A stretch of DNA of 64,000 nt, taken from Enterobacter asburiae. Lineage in GTDB: Bacteria > Pseudomonadota > Gammaproteobacteria > Enterobacterales > Enterobacteriaceae. The stretch's first letter is position 1. Each line of letters starts with the position of its first letter. A program made the translations under genes and the position numbers. This document shows, one piece after another, positions 7,677 through 17,140 of the stretch. The notes beneath the pieces were generated by a model, which did not search any database, was not told where the DNA came from, and saw only the letters and a program-made list of their open reading frames with translations. The stretch is taken from assembly GCF_008080435.1 (NCBI RefSeq), contig NZ_VRKN01000001.1, positions 1 to 64,000 of the forward strand. Direction: 5' to 3'.

Positions 7677-8768
7677 TCATGCACTCGACTTCAGTTCATT
7701 TGCGGGAACAGTATTGAAAGGCAGCGGCCCTAACTGCATCACGCTTCCCGCCTGCTCGCCTAGCTGTTGCCACTGGCGTTTCATCGCGCTCAGCCTCAGT
7801 GCCAGATACCCTTTTGAACTCTGCTGCAGGTCGGCCAGCGTTTGCTGGTAGCTATCAGCAACGGTCTGCCATCCGTTGACCAGTAGCTTAGCGGCATCAA
7901 TGGCAGACTGAGAAAGTCTTTCACTGGCCGTCAGCTGGTTATAAACCGTGTCAAAAACAGCCACCTCCAATTCAAGCCCGACGAGATTGGTCAACGTTGT
8001 GCTGTACTCTTTTTGCGCTTTGACGATATCGGCAGAGCTTATGGTCATCGCCAGCGTTCCGCCCGCGACCAGGGTAATACCCGCAGCCAGAAGCGTTTGC
8101 GTTGCCCCACCGGTTTCGATAATTGTTGTGGCCGCAATGACAATCATGCCGATCCCTATAATGTCGCTCACCGCTCCCGCCGAAATCTGCACAATATCTG
8201 CATCCATCTGTTTATTCAGATCGTTTAGCTTCTGCCGGAGTGCCGATATTTCCCCTTTATCACCGGTAATTTGCGTCTGAACGGTTTCTTTAGCCGCTTT
8301 AAATGTGCTCTGACTGCTGTTGATCCCATTCACATAAACCTGGACGTTATCGACAAACCCCCCTGTGGAAGTGACGTTTTTCTGAGCAAGAGAAAGCAGC
8401 TGCTGGATGCCCTGCTGGATATAAGGAAGCTGGCTTTTATCCCCCATGTCATATTTTTGTGCCACCGGAAGAAGTGCATCGACATAAGCCCCCACCTGGT
8501 TCGAAAAATTACGCACATTCACCAGAGAAGAGATGGCCGCCGGATTAATCGAGGACAACCATTCCTGCGCCTGATCGCGCGCAATAGCCTGCTGTGCAGG
8601 AAGATCAGGTAAAATATCTAAATGAATGTTGGGTTGACATAATACAGTGCTCGCATAAGTCTGTTGAGCAATCGATGAAGCACCGATGCCCTGAATACCT
8701 GTCATTAAGGCATTGGTTGATGATGATTCAGTATCATTTTTCGCAGCTGCAATGGCTTGCATGATCAT
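7677..8768 (-). CDS. alpha-helical pore-forming toxin subunit (Hbl/Nhe/ClyA superfamily), third toxin gene
   Basis: A 363-residue, almost wholly helical protein with no signal peptide. Residues 196-245 form a long hydrophobic head (AGAVSDIIGIGMIV... then TLLAAGITLVAGGTLAM) flanked by long amphipathic helices, the hallmark of ClyA-superfamily pore formers. The N-terminus shares a DILPDLPxxQAxARD block (residues 51-65) with the 380-residue protein encoded upstream, so the two are paralogues. Three-component toxins of this kind (Hbl and Nhe of Bacillus, Ahl of Aeromonas, Smh of Serratia) assemble sequentially on membranes. This is the last gene of a same-strand cluster, 35 bases after the preceding subunit. 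Which role it plays is not decided by sequence alone. Confidence 0.75.
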   Translation of the reverse strand: MIMQAIAAAKNDTESSSTNALMTGIQGIGASSIAQQTYASTVLCQPNIHLDILPDLPAQQAIARDQAQEWLSSINPAAISSLVNVRNFSNQVGAYVDALLPVAQKYDMGDKSQLPYIQQGIQQLLSLAQKNVTSTGGFVDNVQVYVNGINSSQSTFKAAKETVQTQITGDKGEISALRQKLNDLNKQMDADIVQISAGAVSDIIGIGMIVIAATTIIETGGATQTLLAAGITLVAGGTLAMTISSADIVKAQKEYSTTLTNLVGLELEVAVFDTVYNQLTASERLSQSAIDAAKLLVNGWQTVADSYQQTLADLQQSSKGYLALRLSAMKRQWQQLGEQAGSVMQLGPLPFNTVPANELKSSA

Positions 8769-8803
8769 AATGAAAACCTCAAAGTTGTTAATTGGTTTTT
8801 GCC

Positions 8804-9691
8804 TTACTGCAATTGCTCAACGGTGCGCATCACTTCCTGCCAGTTCGCCTGCACGGTATTAACGGAGACTATAAGAAAATCCGCAGTCACCTGTTGTTGG
8901 GTGACCTCCGACAGCTCGGCCGTCACGGTTTGCCAGCCATGTTGAAGAGATTGTGTCAGGCCACACAAAATAGCGGTTCCTTTGGTCAATGCGTTCAGTG
9001 CATCACTGGTGGCGCCGAGTTGTCCTATTTCCTGATAAAGCATCCCCGTTTCCTGTTGCGCCTGACCAATCGCCCGCTCCGTGCTTTGCACATATCCTGT
9101 TAATTCCATAATGGCGGCGCCAATCCCAAGAGTAAAAATGCCGATGATAATTTCCATCCTCTTTTTACTTTCAAGCTCAGCATTCAGCGCATTCAGCTGA
9201 GCGTTAAGAGCCTCTAACCTTGCCCGATCGGCAGCTAATAACTGTTGCGCCCTTTGCTGATCGGCTAACAAGTTCCTTGAATCCTTCGTAATGTCATTAT
9301 TAAAGGAAATAACAACCTCATTGAAATCATTCAGAGAGGCGGATAGCGGCGCGCTGTCGGAGAGTAATTGCTTAATCTGACCCTGAGCTTTTGTGAGATA
9401 TTCCTGTCCGTCAGGACCATTTAATTCAGTACGGATGTTGGCAACCGTAGAATTCAGCTCGTCTCCAAATTTGATAACCGCGGAATACAACAAATCCATT
9501 TTCACCACAATGTCAGACAGATAATAATTCGCATGGTTGTGGACGGAGAAGATATTTCCATTCAGGTCGGGGATCTGCGGATCGTTAATGGGCGGAAGCT
9601 GTTCTAATTGTTGTGCGACCTGCGTCATCTGTTGACGCACATTTTGTTGAGCCGTTAATGCCTGAGTAAAGCTGACTTTCAATGCTGGCAT
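8804..9691 (-). CDS. alpha-helical toxin subunit with a short hydrophobic head, second toxin gene
   Basis: About 295 residues from ATG 9691, which has AAGG seven bases upstream; an in-frame TTG at 9709 is less likely. It is highly helical and Gln/Leu/Ala-rich, with no signal peptide. One short hydrophobic segment (IIIGIFTLGIGAAIM, about residues 180-194) follows a long coiled-coil-like stretch (ADRARLEALNAQLNALNAEL). A single short head contrasts with the two-helix heads of the proteins encoded on either side, as expected if each is a different component of a tripartite ClyA-type toxin. It sits between the other two subunit genes on the same strand. Family call by fold pattern; exact component unassigned. 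Confidence 0.7.
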   Translation of the reverse strand: MPALKVSFTQALTAQQNVRQQMTQVAQQLEQLPPINDPQIPDLNGNIFSVHNHANYYLSDIVVKMDLLYSAVIKFGDELNSTVANIRTELNGPDGQEYLTKAQGQIKQLLSDSAPLSASLNDFNEVVISFNNDITKDSRNLLADQQRAQQLLAADRARLEALNAQLNALNAELESKKRMEIIIGIFTLGIGAAIMELTGYVQSTERAIGQAQQETGMLYQEIGQLGATSDALNALTKGTAILCGLTQSLQHGWQTVTAELSEVTQQQVTADFLIVSVNTVQANWQEVMRTVEQLQ

Positions 9692-9795
9692 ACTCTGAAC
9701 CTTAGACAAGGGTCTCTTATTGGCATCATCGTGAAATGATGCGTCCGGTTTGTCTGTTAAAACAATCAGACCCTCACGGGCCTGATTGATGAACG

Positions 9796-10938
9796 CTATG
9801 CAGCAGCCAGCCGTGCAAACGTCGCCGTTGGGTTAGGCAACAGGATCCCCCCGCTGGTGACCGATGCGTTGCTGACCGGTAAAGAACCATAATCCAATAG
9901 CTTACGGGCATGATTGCCAACATCATCCCAGTCCGCTTTCGCCGCATTGAGTTGCGCGATCAGGAAATAGCCTAAATCGGGGGTCGCGCTGGTCAGCGCC
10001 GACTGGAAGACAATAAAGTCCTGTTCAAGCGTCTGCCAACCTGCCAGTAAAGAACCCGCGGCCTGAACGGCAGCGGATGCCTGGCCCGAAAGGTTCTGAA
10101 CAATCGTATTCACGTTTTTGGTGGCAGAATACTGTTGTTGTAGTTTTGTTTTGGTCGTAATGGCCGTGCTGAGCGCGCTGGTTTGCTTGGCATAGTCAAC
10201 TCCCCCGGCAATGGCAACACCAGCACCAGCCCCGACGACCACCAAACCACCGACAATCAGTGCGGTACTGACACCTGCGGTCGCAATTTCCGCCAGTGCC
10301 CCCACGGCAATCATTAATCCTCCTACCACTGCGGCGGTTGAACCCGCTGCAATCATAGTCAAGTCTTTACTCATGGCGGAATTAATAGCGTCGATTTGTT
10401 TACCCAGTGCGGCAATTTGTCCGTCTTTACCGGCTAATGCCGCTTCTGCCGTAGTAAAATCACTGGCGAAATTGCGGGCATCTTCGGCAAGCGTGGTCTG
10501 GAAACCGCCCACTGAATTAACCACGGTATGCGTAGCGGTTTGTTTTTGAGCGACCAGCGCCTGAAGTTGCTGAACACCCAGTTTAAAAGTATTAATTGAT
10601 GCTGTGTCCGAAGGGTTTTGCTGTATTTTTACCGCCAGCTTAACCAAAGGATCATAATAGGAATCAAAATTATTAGAGAAGCTCACAATATCCGTATTGG
10701 TTGAGATCATTTGCGGCTGTATGACATCACGCCAGGATGTGGCATGGTCTCTGGCCTTTGCCTGATGTTCCGGTAGATCGGGCAATATATCCGGCAGGGA
10801 GAGATCGGCCTGTGTTAAAATGGTGCCGACATAGTTTTGAATAATCACGGCTGCCGTGGTTGAGGCATCAGCGCTCGCTTTCATGTTATTACTGTTAATC
10901 GACGGATTGGTGCCAGCCTGTAGAATATGATTTAACAT
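9796..10938 (-). CDS. alpha-helical pore-forming toxin subunit, first toxin gene
   Basis: 380 residues, cytosolic-type N-terminus, no signal peptide. It carries the DILPDLPxxQAxARD block at 50-64 and a very hydrophobic, Gly/Ala-rich region at 195-248 (VVGGLMIAVGALAEIATAG, then ALIVGGLVVVGAGAGVAIAGG). This can form the two-helix membrane hairpin of a ClyA/HblB-type pore component. The rest is long helices with Gln and Asn spacing typical of Hbl/Nhe enterotoxin-family proteins. AAAGGG lies before ATG 10938. It is the first toxin gene transcribed, 104 bases before the second, and follows a cystatin-like gene 155 bases upstream. Export route is unknown; related Gram-negative toxins also lack signal peptides. 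Confidence 0.77.
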   Translation of the reverse strand: MLNHILQAGTNPSINSNNMKASADASTTAAVIIQNYVGTILTQADLSLPDILPDLPEHQAKARDHATSWRDVIQPQMISTNTDIVSFSNNFDSYYDPLVKLAVKIQQNPSDTASINTFKLGVQQLQALVAQKQTATHTVVNSVGGFQTTLAEDARNFASDFTTAEAALAGKDGQIAALGKQIDAINSAMSKDLTMIAAGSTAAVVGGLMIAVGALAEIATAGVSTALIVGGLVVVGAGAGVAIAGGVDYAKQTSALSTAITTKTKLQQQYSATKNVNTIVQNLSGQASAAVQAAGSLLAGWQTLEQDFIVFQSALTSATPDLGYFLIAQLNAAKADWDDVGNHARKLLDYGSLPVSNASVTSGGILLPNPTATFARLAAA

Positions 10939-11093
10939 TATTAAGTACCCTTTCTGTTACTAAGATCGGAGTGAACTTTTTGAACTCAGTTAAATATAAA
11001 ACATATTGTCCGTGGTCAATCAGGTCGTTTCAAACCAAGGAAATCGTGCTTTATTTTCCTAAATCACGCATTGACACAGTATTAATCGAAAAT

Positions 11094-11363
11094 TCAGATT
11101 CTGGTGATTCCGACAATATGTGGAGCCCCCTGCAAAGGCTGGAAGATTTCAACAATAGATTCCCACACCACTAAGGCAGGCGGAATTGAAGCAAGGCACT
11201 TGAAACGATAATTTGTCCCAGCCACTAACTGCGTTGAGACGGCCTGCGGCTCATACGATACACCAACAAATCCCGCCATGGCTTCTTTAAATACCTGCCA
11301 ATCTTTTTCGGTCAACGTATGATAAGCCGTCCAGCCACCAACAATAGTCTCTTGATTCGACAT
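11094..11363 (-). CDS. stefin/cystatin-like cysteine protease inhibitor
   Basis: An 89-residue protein with the three landmarks of the stefin fold: a Gly pair near the N-terminus (IVGGW, residues 7-11), a helix, and the QxVxG signature as QLVAG at 45-49, which forms the first hairpin loop that plugs papain-type active sites. No signal peptide is present, as in stefins. GAGG precedes ATG 11363. It points in the same direction as the three toxin genes and lies 155 bases upstream of the first, so it may be transcribed with them. Protecting the toxin or cell from a cysteine protease, or acting on a host enzyme, are both guesses. Family call good, role unknown. Confidence 0.7.
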   Translation of the reverse strand: MSNQETIVGGWTAYHTLTEKDWQVFKEAMAGFVGVSYEPQAVSTQLVAGTNYRFKCLASIPPALVVWESIVEIFQPLQGAPHIVGITRI

Positions 11364-11905
11364 GATATTGCCTCGATATTAGTCATCCTACTCATTTGGC
11401 TTTTCGGAGTTCGCCCCATCTATTTTGAAATGGTTTCTGGGATCCATTTATTTCCATACAGATTTGTCAACAAAAAACCCGCAAACTTCAATCTGGCAGA
11501 AGCTGCTTGTGATATATTTTATATTTTTGCCAGTGCAATAACTGGCAATCAGAACGTTCTTAAATATGGGTGGTGCAATCACTTCCCGCAACTGACTTTA
11601 GTAATACGGAATTTCATTTTACTGCCTTGCGAATTATATAGTACAATACGCCATCTAATGACATAAACAAAGCACCAATAACGGCCACCACCTCTTAATC
11701 CAGAACAAAATCTCAAGTGGTTAATTGTTATCAGAATAAATACCCCTTCATCAAGAAAAAGGCAAAAAAATCGTTTTTTGTTTTAGATTAATAATTAAGC
11801 AGTCGTTAATTGTTAATCTATTTATTAATCAAAACTTAATTGTATAAATATTTTAAATTTTGATTTGTCGACCTTTTTTGCGGCTGGAATAAAAAAACCG
11901 CAAAG
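11364..11905. other. AT-rich intergenic region upstream of the cystatin/toxin cluster
   Basis: No gene supported. Bases of about 11690-11875 are extremely AT-rich with A- and T-tracts (for example AAAAAAATCGTTTTTTG), the type of DNA that H-NS silences. This could hold the promoter for the minus-strand cystatin/toxin genes nearer to 11364. A weak CCGCA/TGCGG hairpin with A- and T-runs at 11891-11920 may be a two-way terminator. Confidence 0.35.
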
Positions 11906-12065
11906 TCACCTGCGGGTTTTCAGTTTCACCGGCAAACTCCGCCAGGATTTCGTCGTCGCCCCCCACAGCAGGGTCACGGTTTCACCCGCCATATCCGACT
12001 CCACTTCCCAGACCGTGCCGTCAATTGTCACCCGTGCATCCACACCCACTCGACGGGACTCATCA
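11906..12065 (-). pseudogene. remnant of a Mu-type transposase C-terminal domain, frameshifted
   Basis: On the minus strand about 35 codons read RRVGVDARVTIDGTVWEV followed by SDMAGETVTLLW. This is the beta-barrel pattern (GxVxVdGxxyeVp, then aGetVtv) of the Mu-transposase C-terminal domain found in Tn7/TnsB-, Mu- and IS-type DDE integrases. After TLLWG the family reading continues one base out of frame (DDEILAEFAGE), so a single-base frameshift has occurred. There is no start codon and no catalytic DDE core. It is a relic marking past transposition between the toxin locus and the next genes. Confidence 0.4.
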
Positions 12066-12396
12066 TCTTATGAAATGGATTTTTACTAAACATAAGTTAA
12101 ATAAGATATGGACATCAGAAAAGAAGCCATAAAGCGTCCATTCAAAACCCTCATAGTTGTCTTCCCTCTCACCGCTTTTACGCGTTTATCCACGGCAGCA
12201 GCATTCAGGGCAATCCCCCAATACCACAGATACCTATGACTTCCCCCCCCTGGCATCGTTTACATTTCACACGAGCAATATCATTTGATCACCGAGTTAA
12301 CGCTGCTATTATCTAAATCTTATCGTCCGAATCATAAATTTTTTCAATAAATTACCCTGCTATCTACTTGTCCTCACGGAATGAAGGAGCTCTCTG
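12066..12396. promoter_or_regulatory. intergenic leader of the putative effector/immunity pair
   Basis: No gene is supported in these 330 bases. The segment from about 12270 to 12370 is AT-rich, with TTATCGTCCGAATCATAAAT and similar promoter-like sequence, and GAAGGAG lies about nine bases before ATG 12397. I cannot place -35/-10 boxes with confidence. Confidence 0.3.
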
Positions 12397-13362
12397 ATGA
12401 ACTTACCCGGTCAGCCGTCGCCTGACGCCACTCTCCCCGGTTATGACCTCTCGCGCAGCTTAGGCCTTCAGGCTGGTGCTGATATCGATTTTAAAAAACT
12501 GGCCGCGCAACTCGACTGCACGCGTAACTTTTACAATGTCGGCATCATTTTTGATGATGGCAAGCAACGCTGGCTGGTTCGCCCATCTCGACGCATTGCT
12601 GATGTGAATCAGAGCACCGTCAGCCATGTGGTAATCAGTAAAATTCCGGATGCTAAGGAAATCAGTGCACAAAAAGCTGTGGTGGCGACGCTAACGACTC
12701 CGTCACTTGCTACAGAAATTACCTCAACTGGTTTCGCCTGTGGCGCGATGATTGTTACGCTTGTCATGGCGTTTGGTGCCGGTGCGGCAGTGCCTTTTAC
12801 CGCTGGCGGGTCCGGTGTGATTGCCGCGATTAGCTTGTCCGGTACGCTGGCAACGGGCGCACAATGCATGATTGGCGCGGGCCGTCTGCTGGCTATCCAT
12901 AACGATCATGGTTCCGATGTTGCCTGGCTCGACAGCCAGGACTGGTACGTAGCTACCACGACGGTTCTGGATGTCATTTCGCTGGCTGCGGCAGGAACCG
13001 CGCTTCGAGGTACTTTAGAAACGTACAAGCTGATGAAAGCGGCATCCTCAAGTAAAGTTACCGCCTGGTTCCAAAGCCTGAGCCGTGCTGAGCGTAAGCG
13101 CATCACGGAAGAGATCATTAAAGCGCAGAATCCAGGTATCTCCAGTGCCGGCGTGAAGGCAGCGATCCGCGCAGGCGTCTACCCGAAACGTTTCCCCAGC
13201 GAATCATTACAAAAATCACTGCAACGTGAGCTGATGAGTGCTGTGAACAACGCATCGGCCTTTGTGGGCAGTTCACTCACGGGGACGATCCGCAATCCTC
13301 AAAACACCGTCCAGTCCGGGCGCTATGTAGTCGGTCTGTTGCAGTCATTTTCACCTAACTAA
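12397..13362 (+). CDS. putative membrane-acting effector/toxin-like protein
   Basis: A 321-residue protein. A soluble N-terminal part (1-105) precedes a long hydrophobic, Gly/Ala/Ser-rich stretch at about 111-165, a second hydrophobic patch at 184-203, and a basic C-terminal third (SRAERKRITEEI, IRAGVYPKRFP). There is no signal peptide. A central hydrophobic hairpin in an otherwise soluble protein is what colicin-like or type VI membrane effectors show. I also recall homologues annotated, I think wrongly, as NAD synthetase; no synthetase motif is visible. The next gene, 15 bases on, is a multi-pass membrane protein that could be its immunity protein. GAAGGAG precedes ATG 12397. Function is inference. 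Confidence 0.5.
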   Translation: MNLPGQPSPDATLPGYDLSRSLGLQAGADIDFKKLAAQLDCTRNFYNVGIIFDDGKQRWLVRPSRRIADVNQSTVSHVVISKIPDAKEISAQKAVVATLTTPSLATEITSTGFACGAMIVTLVMAFGAGAAVPFTAGGSGVIAAISLSGTLATGAQCMIGAGRLLAIHNDHGSDVAWLDSQDWYVATTTVLDVISLAAAGTALRGTLETYKLMKAASSSKVTAWFQSLSRAERKRITEEIIKAQNPGISSAGVKAAIRAGVYPKRFPSESLQKSLQRELMSAVNNASAFVGSSLTGTIRNPQNTVQSGRYVVGLLQSFSPN

Positions 13363-13377
13363 ACTCTGAGTATTCAA

Positions 13378-13947
13378 ATGGTTAAAGTTTTTTCCCGTCG
13401 CCTGCAACACTGTAACGAGGTGGCTACCAGCATAAGCAATGCCTCCACGACACAGCTGCAACAGCTAAAGACTCAGTTGGCTGAAGAAATGGGCAAGCCT
13501 GTGGGTCTACACACCATGGGTATTCCAGCGGCAATCAGTACTCTCGGGGTGATTGTCAGTTTCGCTATTCCTCAGCTGTGGCTGGGGTATGGCGTGCTCG
13601 CCGGACTCAACCAGCCAGCGGGACACGTATTCGTCTGGGTTGTCCTCATCGCCCTTCTGTTCGCTGGCCTTAACGGCATGACGATGTTTATGATTGGCAA
13701 AGGCAGCATGCGCGCCGTGCGTTTACATCTTACGCTGGCGGTTATAAGCCTGGTACTAACGATAGTCTATCTACTGGCCGCGCTGAGCGGTCCCTCTTTT
13801 CCAGGCGTCAGTCTGACCGCAGCGCTGGTGAGTATTGTCATGCTAGGGCTTAGCGGCAGCTGTATCCTCTCTACCGCTTTTTATAAGATGCTGCTGTTTA
13901 CTCTGCATAACAGAGCCTGGCGCAAGCTTATCAGCAAGGCGCGCTAA
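13378..13947 (+). CDS. multi-pass membrane protein, possible immunity partner
   Basis: A 189-residue protein with a short soluble N-terminus (about 45 residues, Gln/Ser-rich) and four predicted transmembrane helices: about 53-75, 84-107, 120-140 and 144-170. The C-terminus is basic (RAWRKLISKAR), consistent with a cytoplasmic end. No enzymatic or transporter motif is seen. It starts 15 bases after the preceding hydrophobic-hairpin protein, so they are co-transcribed, and a strong terminator follows. Small polytopic proteins encoded directly after pore-forming effectors are commonly their immunity proteins; that role is inferred from arrangement only. Confidence 0.5.
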   Translation: MVKVFSRRLQHCNEVATSISNASTTQLQQLKTQLAEEMGKPVGLHTMGIPAAISTLGVIVSFAIPQLWLGYGVLAGLNQPAGHVFVWVVLIALLFAGLNGMTMFMIGKGSMRAVRLHLTLAVISLVLTIVYLLAALSGPSFPGVSLTAALVSIVMLGLSGSCILSTAFYKMLLFTLHNRAWRKLISKAR

Positions 13948-13960
13948 GCATTCATCACGT

Positions 13961-13992
13961 AAAAAACCCGCCGCTACCGGCGGGTTTTTTTA
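13961..13992. terminator. bidirectional Rho-independent terminator
   Basis: CCCGCCG (13967-13973), loop CTAC, CGGCGGG (13978-13984), flanked by AAAAAA on the left and TTTTTTT on the right. It can end both the plus-strand gene pair before it and silA, whose stop codon (13990-13992) overlaps the T-run. Confidence 0.9.
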
Positions 13993-16900
13993 TGGCTTTT
14001 TATGCCTGCGCAACCAAATTAACTTATACGCAGCAGGAATAATAAACAGCGATAGCAACGGTGCCGTAATCATCCCACCGATCATTGGCGCCGCTATCCG
14101 GCTCATGACTTCTGACCCGGCACCGGTCCCCCACAGAATGGGCAGCAGACCGGCAATAATCACCGCGACGGTCATCGCCTTTGGCCGCACGCGCAGCACG
14201 GCTCCATGATAAAGAGCGTCATCAAGCCCCTGTTCGGTGAACGTGTCCCGATTGGACAACGCCGGATGCGCTTCAATGGCATGACGCAAATACATCAGCA
14301 TGACTACCCCAAACTCTGCCGCTACCCCGGCCAGGGCGATAAAGCCAGTGCCGGTTGCGACTGACATATGGAAGCCCTGCCAGTAGAGGAACCATATTCC
14401 CCCAACCAGGGCGAACGGCAGACTCATCAGGATCAGCAACGCTTCATCCACGCGGCGGAACGCCAGATACAGCAGAATGAAGATGATCATCACCGTCATC
14501 GGCACCATCAGCTTCAGTTTCTTGTTGGCATGCTCGAGCAGTTCAAACTGTCCGGAGAATGACACGCTGGTACTCGGTCTCAGCTTTACGTTCTGACTGA
14601 TAGCCGTCTTAATGTCGTTCACCACCGACACCATATCCCTGCCGCGGGCATCGATATAAATCCAGCTCGCAGGTCGGGCATTCTCCGTTTTCAGCATCGT
14701 GGGGCCGGAAACCACGTTGATATCCGCCACATCGCCCAGCGTGATCTGCTGTTTCATCGGCGTGAGGATAGGCATCTGCTTCAACGCGTTCGGGCTATTC
14801 CGGTAGTCCTGGGGATAGCGAATATTAATCGGGTATCGGGCGACACCTTCCACCGTTTCTCCCACCGTCGCCCCGCCGATAGCCGAGGAGACGAACAGCT
14901 GCACATCGCCCACCGTCATCCCGTAGCGGGAGGCTTTTTCCCGGTTGATATCGACATCAATGTAGCGCCCGCCTTCCAGACGTTCGGCCAGGGCAGACAC
15001 CACGCCCGGCACCGTTTTGGCTATCGCCTCGATGCTCTGCGCCGTGGCGTCGATATCAGACAGTACGGTACCTGACACCTTGATACCAATGGGGCTTTTG
15101 ATCCCGGTCGAGAGCATATCAATGCGGTTACGAATGGGCGGAACCCAGAGGTTAGCCAGGCCGGGCAAACGAACGGTCTTGTCGAGCTCGTCAATAATCT
15201 TGTCAATTGTCATGCCGGGCCGCCACTGATCCTCAGGTTTGAGCTGAATCGTGGTTTCCACCATTTCGAGCGGAGCGGAATCCGTTGCGGTCTCTGCCTT
15301 ACCCGTTTTACCAAAAACGGAGGCCACTTCAGGGACGGTTTTGATTAACTTGTCCGTGGTCTGTAACAGCGCCGCCGCTTCTGCCGGAGAAACGCCCGGC
15401 AATGTTGACGGCATATACAGCAGATCACCTTCATTAATCTTCGGCAGGAACTCGCCGCCCACCTGACTCAGGGGCCAGATCACCGTGAAGATGGATAAGG
15501 CCGCAACCAGCAGGGTTGTTTTTGGCCAGTGGAGCACCTTAATCAGTAGCGGATGGTAGGCTTTAATCAGCAGCCTGTTCAATGGGTTACTGGTCTCGGC
15601 GGGGATTTTACCCCGGATCCAGAATCCCATCAGGATGGGGATAACGATGATGGCCAGCGCGGCCGCGCCCGCCATGGAGTACGTTTTTGTGAAGGCCAGC
15701 GGACCAAACAGCCGCCCTTCCTGACCCTCCAGGGTAAAGATAGGAATGAAAGATAAGGTGATGATCAGCAGGCTGATAAACAGCGCGGGGCCAACCTCTA
15801 CAGAGGCGTTGGTGATCACCTTCCAGCGCGTGGCGTTGTCAATCTGCTCTCCCGGATGCTGGTGATCCCACTCTTCCAGCCGTTTGTGCGCGTTTTCAAT
15901 CATGACGATGGCGGCATCCACCATCGCGCCGACGGCAATGGCAATGCCTCCCAGCGACATGATATTGGCGTTCAGTCCCTGGAAATGCATGACGATAAAG
16001 GCAATACACAGGCCAAGCGGCAGAGAGATAATCGCGACCAGCGCAGAGCGAACGTGCCACAGGAACAGGGCGCAGACGATGGCCACCACGATAAACTCTT
16101 CGAGCAGCTTGGAACTCAGGTTGTCGATAGCCCGATCGATTAACTGGCTGCGATCGTAGGTGGTCACAATCTCAACGCCTTCCGGCAGGCTGGCCTTCAG
16201 CGTCTCCAGTTTATCTTTCACCGCCGTAATGACCTCGCGCGCGTTTTTGCCCGAACGCAGGATCACCACGCCACCCGCAACTTCCCCCTGCCCGTTCAGC
16301 TCGGCAATACCGCGCCGCATTTCCGGCCCCGTTTGTACGCGGGCAACATCACGAAGGTAAATCGGTACCCCGTTCCCTCCGGTTTTCAGGACGATGTTAT
16401 TGAAATCGTCCATCGTCTGCAGATAACCGCTGGCCCGGACCATATACTCCGCTTCCGCCATTTCAACTGACGATCCCCCTGCCTCCTGGTTAGACGACTC
16501 AAGGGCCTGCTTAACCTCGGGTAGACTAATGCCATACTGAGCCAGTTTTAACGGATTGACCTGGATCTGATACTGCTTCACCACGCCGCCGACAGAGGCC
16601 ACTTCGGCCACGTTCGGGATAGTTTTCAGCTCAAATTTCAGGAACCAGTCCTGCAATGAGCGCAACTCTGCGAGATCGTGTTTTCCGCTGCGATCGACCA
16701 GCGCATACTCAAATATCCAGCCCACGCCCGTGGCATCAGGGCCGATTTCAGAGCTCACGCCGGCGGGCAGTTTGCCCTGAACCTGGTTCAGATACTCCAG
16801 CACGCGCGAACGCGCCCAGTACAAATCGGTGCCGTCCTCAAAAATGACATACACATACGAATCACCAAACTGAGAAAAACCGCGCACGGTCTTAGCGCCG

Positions 16901-17133
16901 GGAACCGACAACATAGTAGTGGTGAGCGGATACGTGACCTGGTTTTCAACAATCTGCGGGGCCTGGCCGGGATAGCTGGTTTTGATAATCACCTGAACGT
17001 CAGACAGATCGGGCAAGGCATCGACCGGGGTGTTGATGATGGTCCATGTCCCCCAGACGCTGAGGAACAGCGCCCCTATCATGACCAGGAAACGGTTGGC
17101 GACTGACCGCCGGATAATCCATTCAATCATCAT
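13990..17133 (-). CDS. silA: Cu(I)/Ag(I) efflux RND permease SilA/CusA
   Basis: A heavy-metal RND pump of about 1047 residues that drives Cu(I)/Ag(I) from periplasm and cytoplasm through the SilC channel. I start it at the ATG-ATG doublet 17133/17130, just after GGAGACG; an in-frame ATG at 17223 would lie inside silB. It begins [17 protein letters not shown], as SilA/CusA do, and has 12 membrane helices around two large periplasmic loops. The methionine relay segments are present ([29 protein letters not shown]). Wording in variable parts ([18 protein letters not shown]) matches plasmid SilA better than E. coli CusA as I recall them. It is the last gene of silCFBA, seven bases after silB. Confidence 0.93.
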   Translation of the reverse strand: MMIEWIIRRSVANRFLVMIGALFLSVWGTWTIINTPVDALPDLSDVQVIIKTSYPGQAPQIVENQVTYPLTTTMLSVPGAKTVRGFSQFGDSYVYVIFEDGTDLYWARSRVLEYLNQVQGKLPAGVSSEIGPDATGVGWIFEYALVDRSGKHDLAELRSLQDWFLKFELKTIPNVAEVASVGGVVKQYQIQVNPLKLAQYGISLPEVKQALESSNQEAGGSSVEMAEAEYMVRASGYLQTMDDFNNIVLKTGGNGVPIYLRDVARVQTGPEMRRGIAELNGQGEVAGGVVILRSGKNAREVITAVKDKLETLKASLPEGVEIVTTYDRSQLIDRAIDNLSSKLLEEFIVVAIVCALFLWHVRSALVAIISLPLGLCIAFIVMHFQGLNANIMSLGGIAIAVGAMVDAAIVMIENAHKRLEEWDHQHPGEQIDNATRWKVITNASVEVGPALFISLLIITLSFIPIFTLEGQEGRLFGPLAFTKTYSMAGAAALAIIVIPILMGFWIRGKIPAETSNPLNRLLIKAYHPLLIKVLHWPKTTLLVAALSIFTVIWPLSQVGGEFLPKINEGDLLYMPSTLPGVSPAEAAALLQTTDKLIKTVPEVASVFGKTGKAETATDSAPLEMVETTIQLKPEDQWRPGMTIDKIIDELDKTVRLPGLANLWVPPIRNRIDMLSTGIKSPIGIKVSGTVLSDIDATAQSIEAIAKTVPGVVSALAERLEGGRYIDVDINREKASRYGMTVGDVQLFVSSAIGGATVGETVEGVARYPINIRYPQDYRNSPNALKQMPILTPMKQQITLGDVADINVVSGPTMLKTENARPASWIYIDARGRDMVSVVNDIKTAISQNVKLRPSTSVSFSGQFELLEHANKKLKLMVPMTVMIIFILLYLAFRRVDEALLILMSLPFALVGGIWFLYWQGFHMSVATGTGFIALAGVAAEFGVVMLMYLRHAIEAHPALSNRDTFTEQGLDDALYHGAVLRVRPKAMTVAVIIAGLLPILWGTGAGSEVMSRIAAPMIGGMITAPLLSLFIIPAAYKLIWLRRHKKP

Positions 17134-17140
17134 CGTCTCC

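Noticed and set aside
7534-7851. Plus-strand open frame over the toxin operon end
   Set aside because: It runs antisense into a well-supported toxin subunit gene and has no family features.
12397-13362. NAD synthetase annotation for the 321-residue protein
   Set aside because: No ATP-pyrophosphatase SGGxDS motif or synthetase fold signature is present; it has a hydrophobic hairpin instead.
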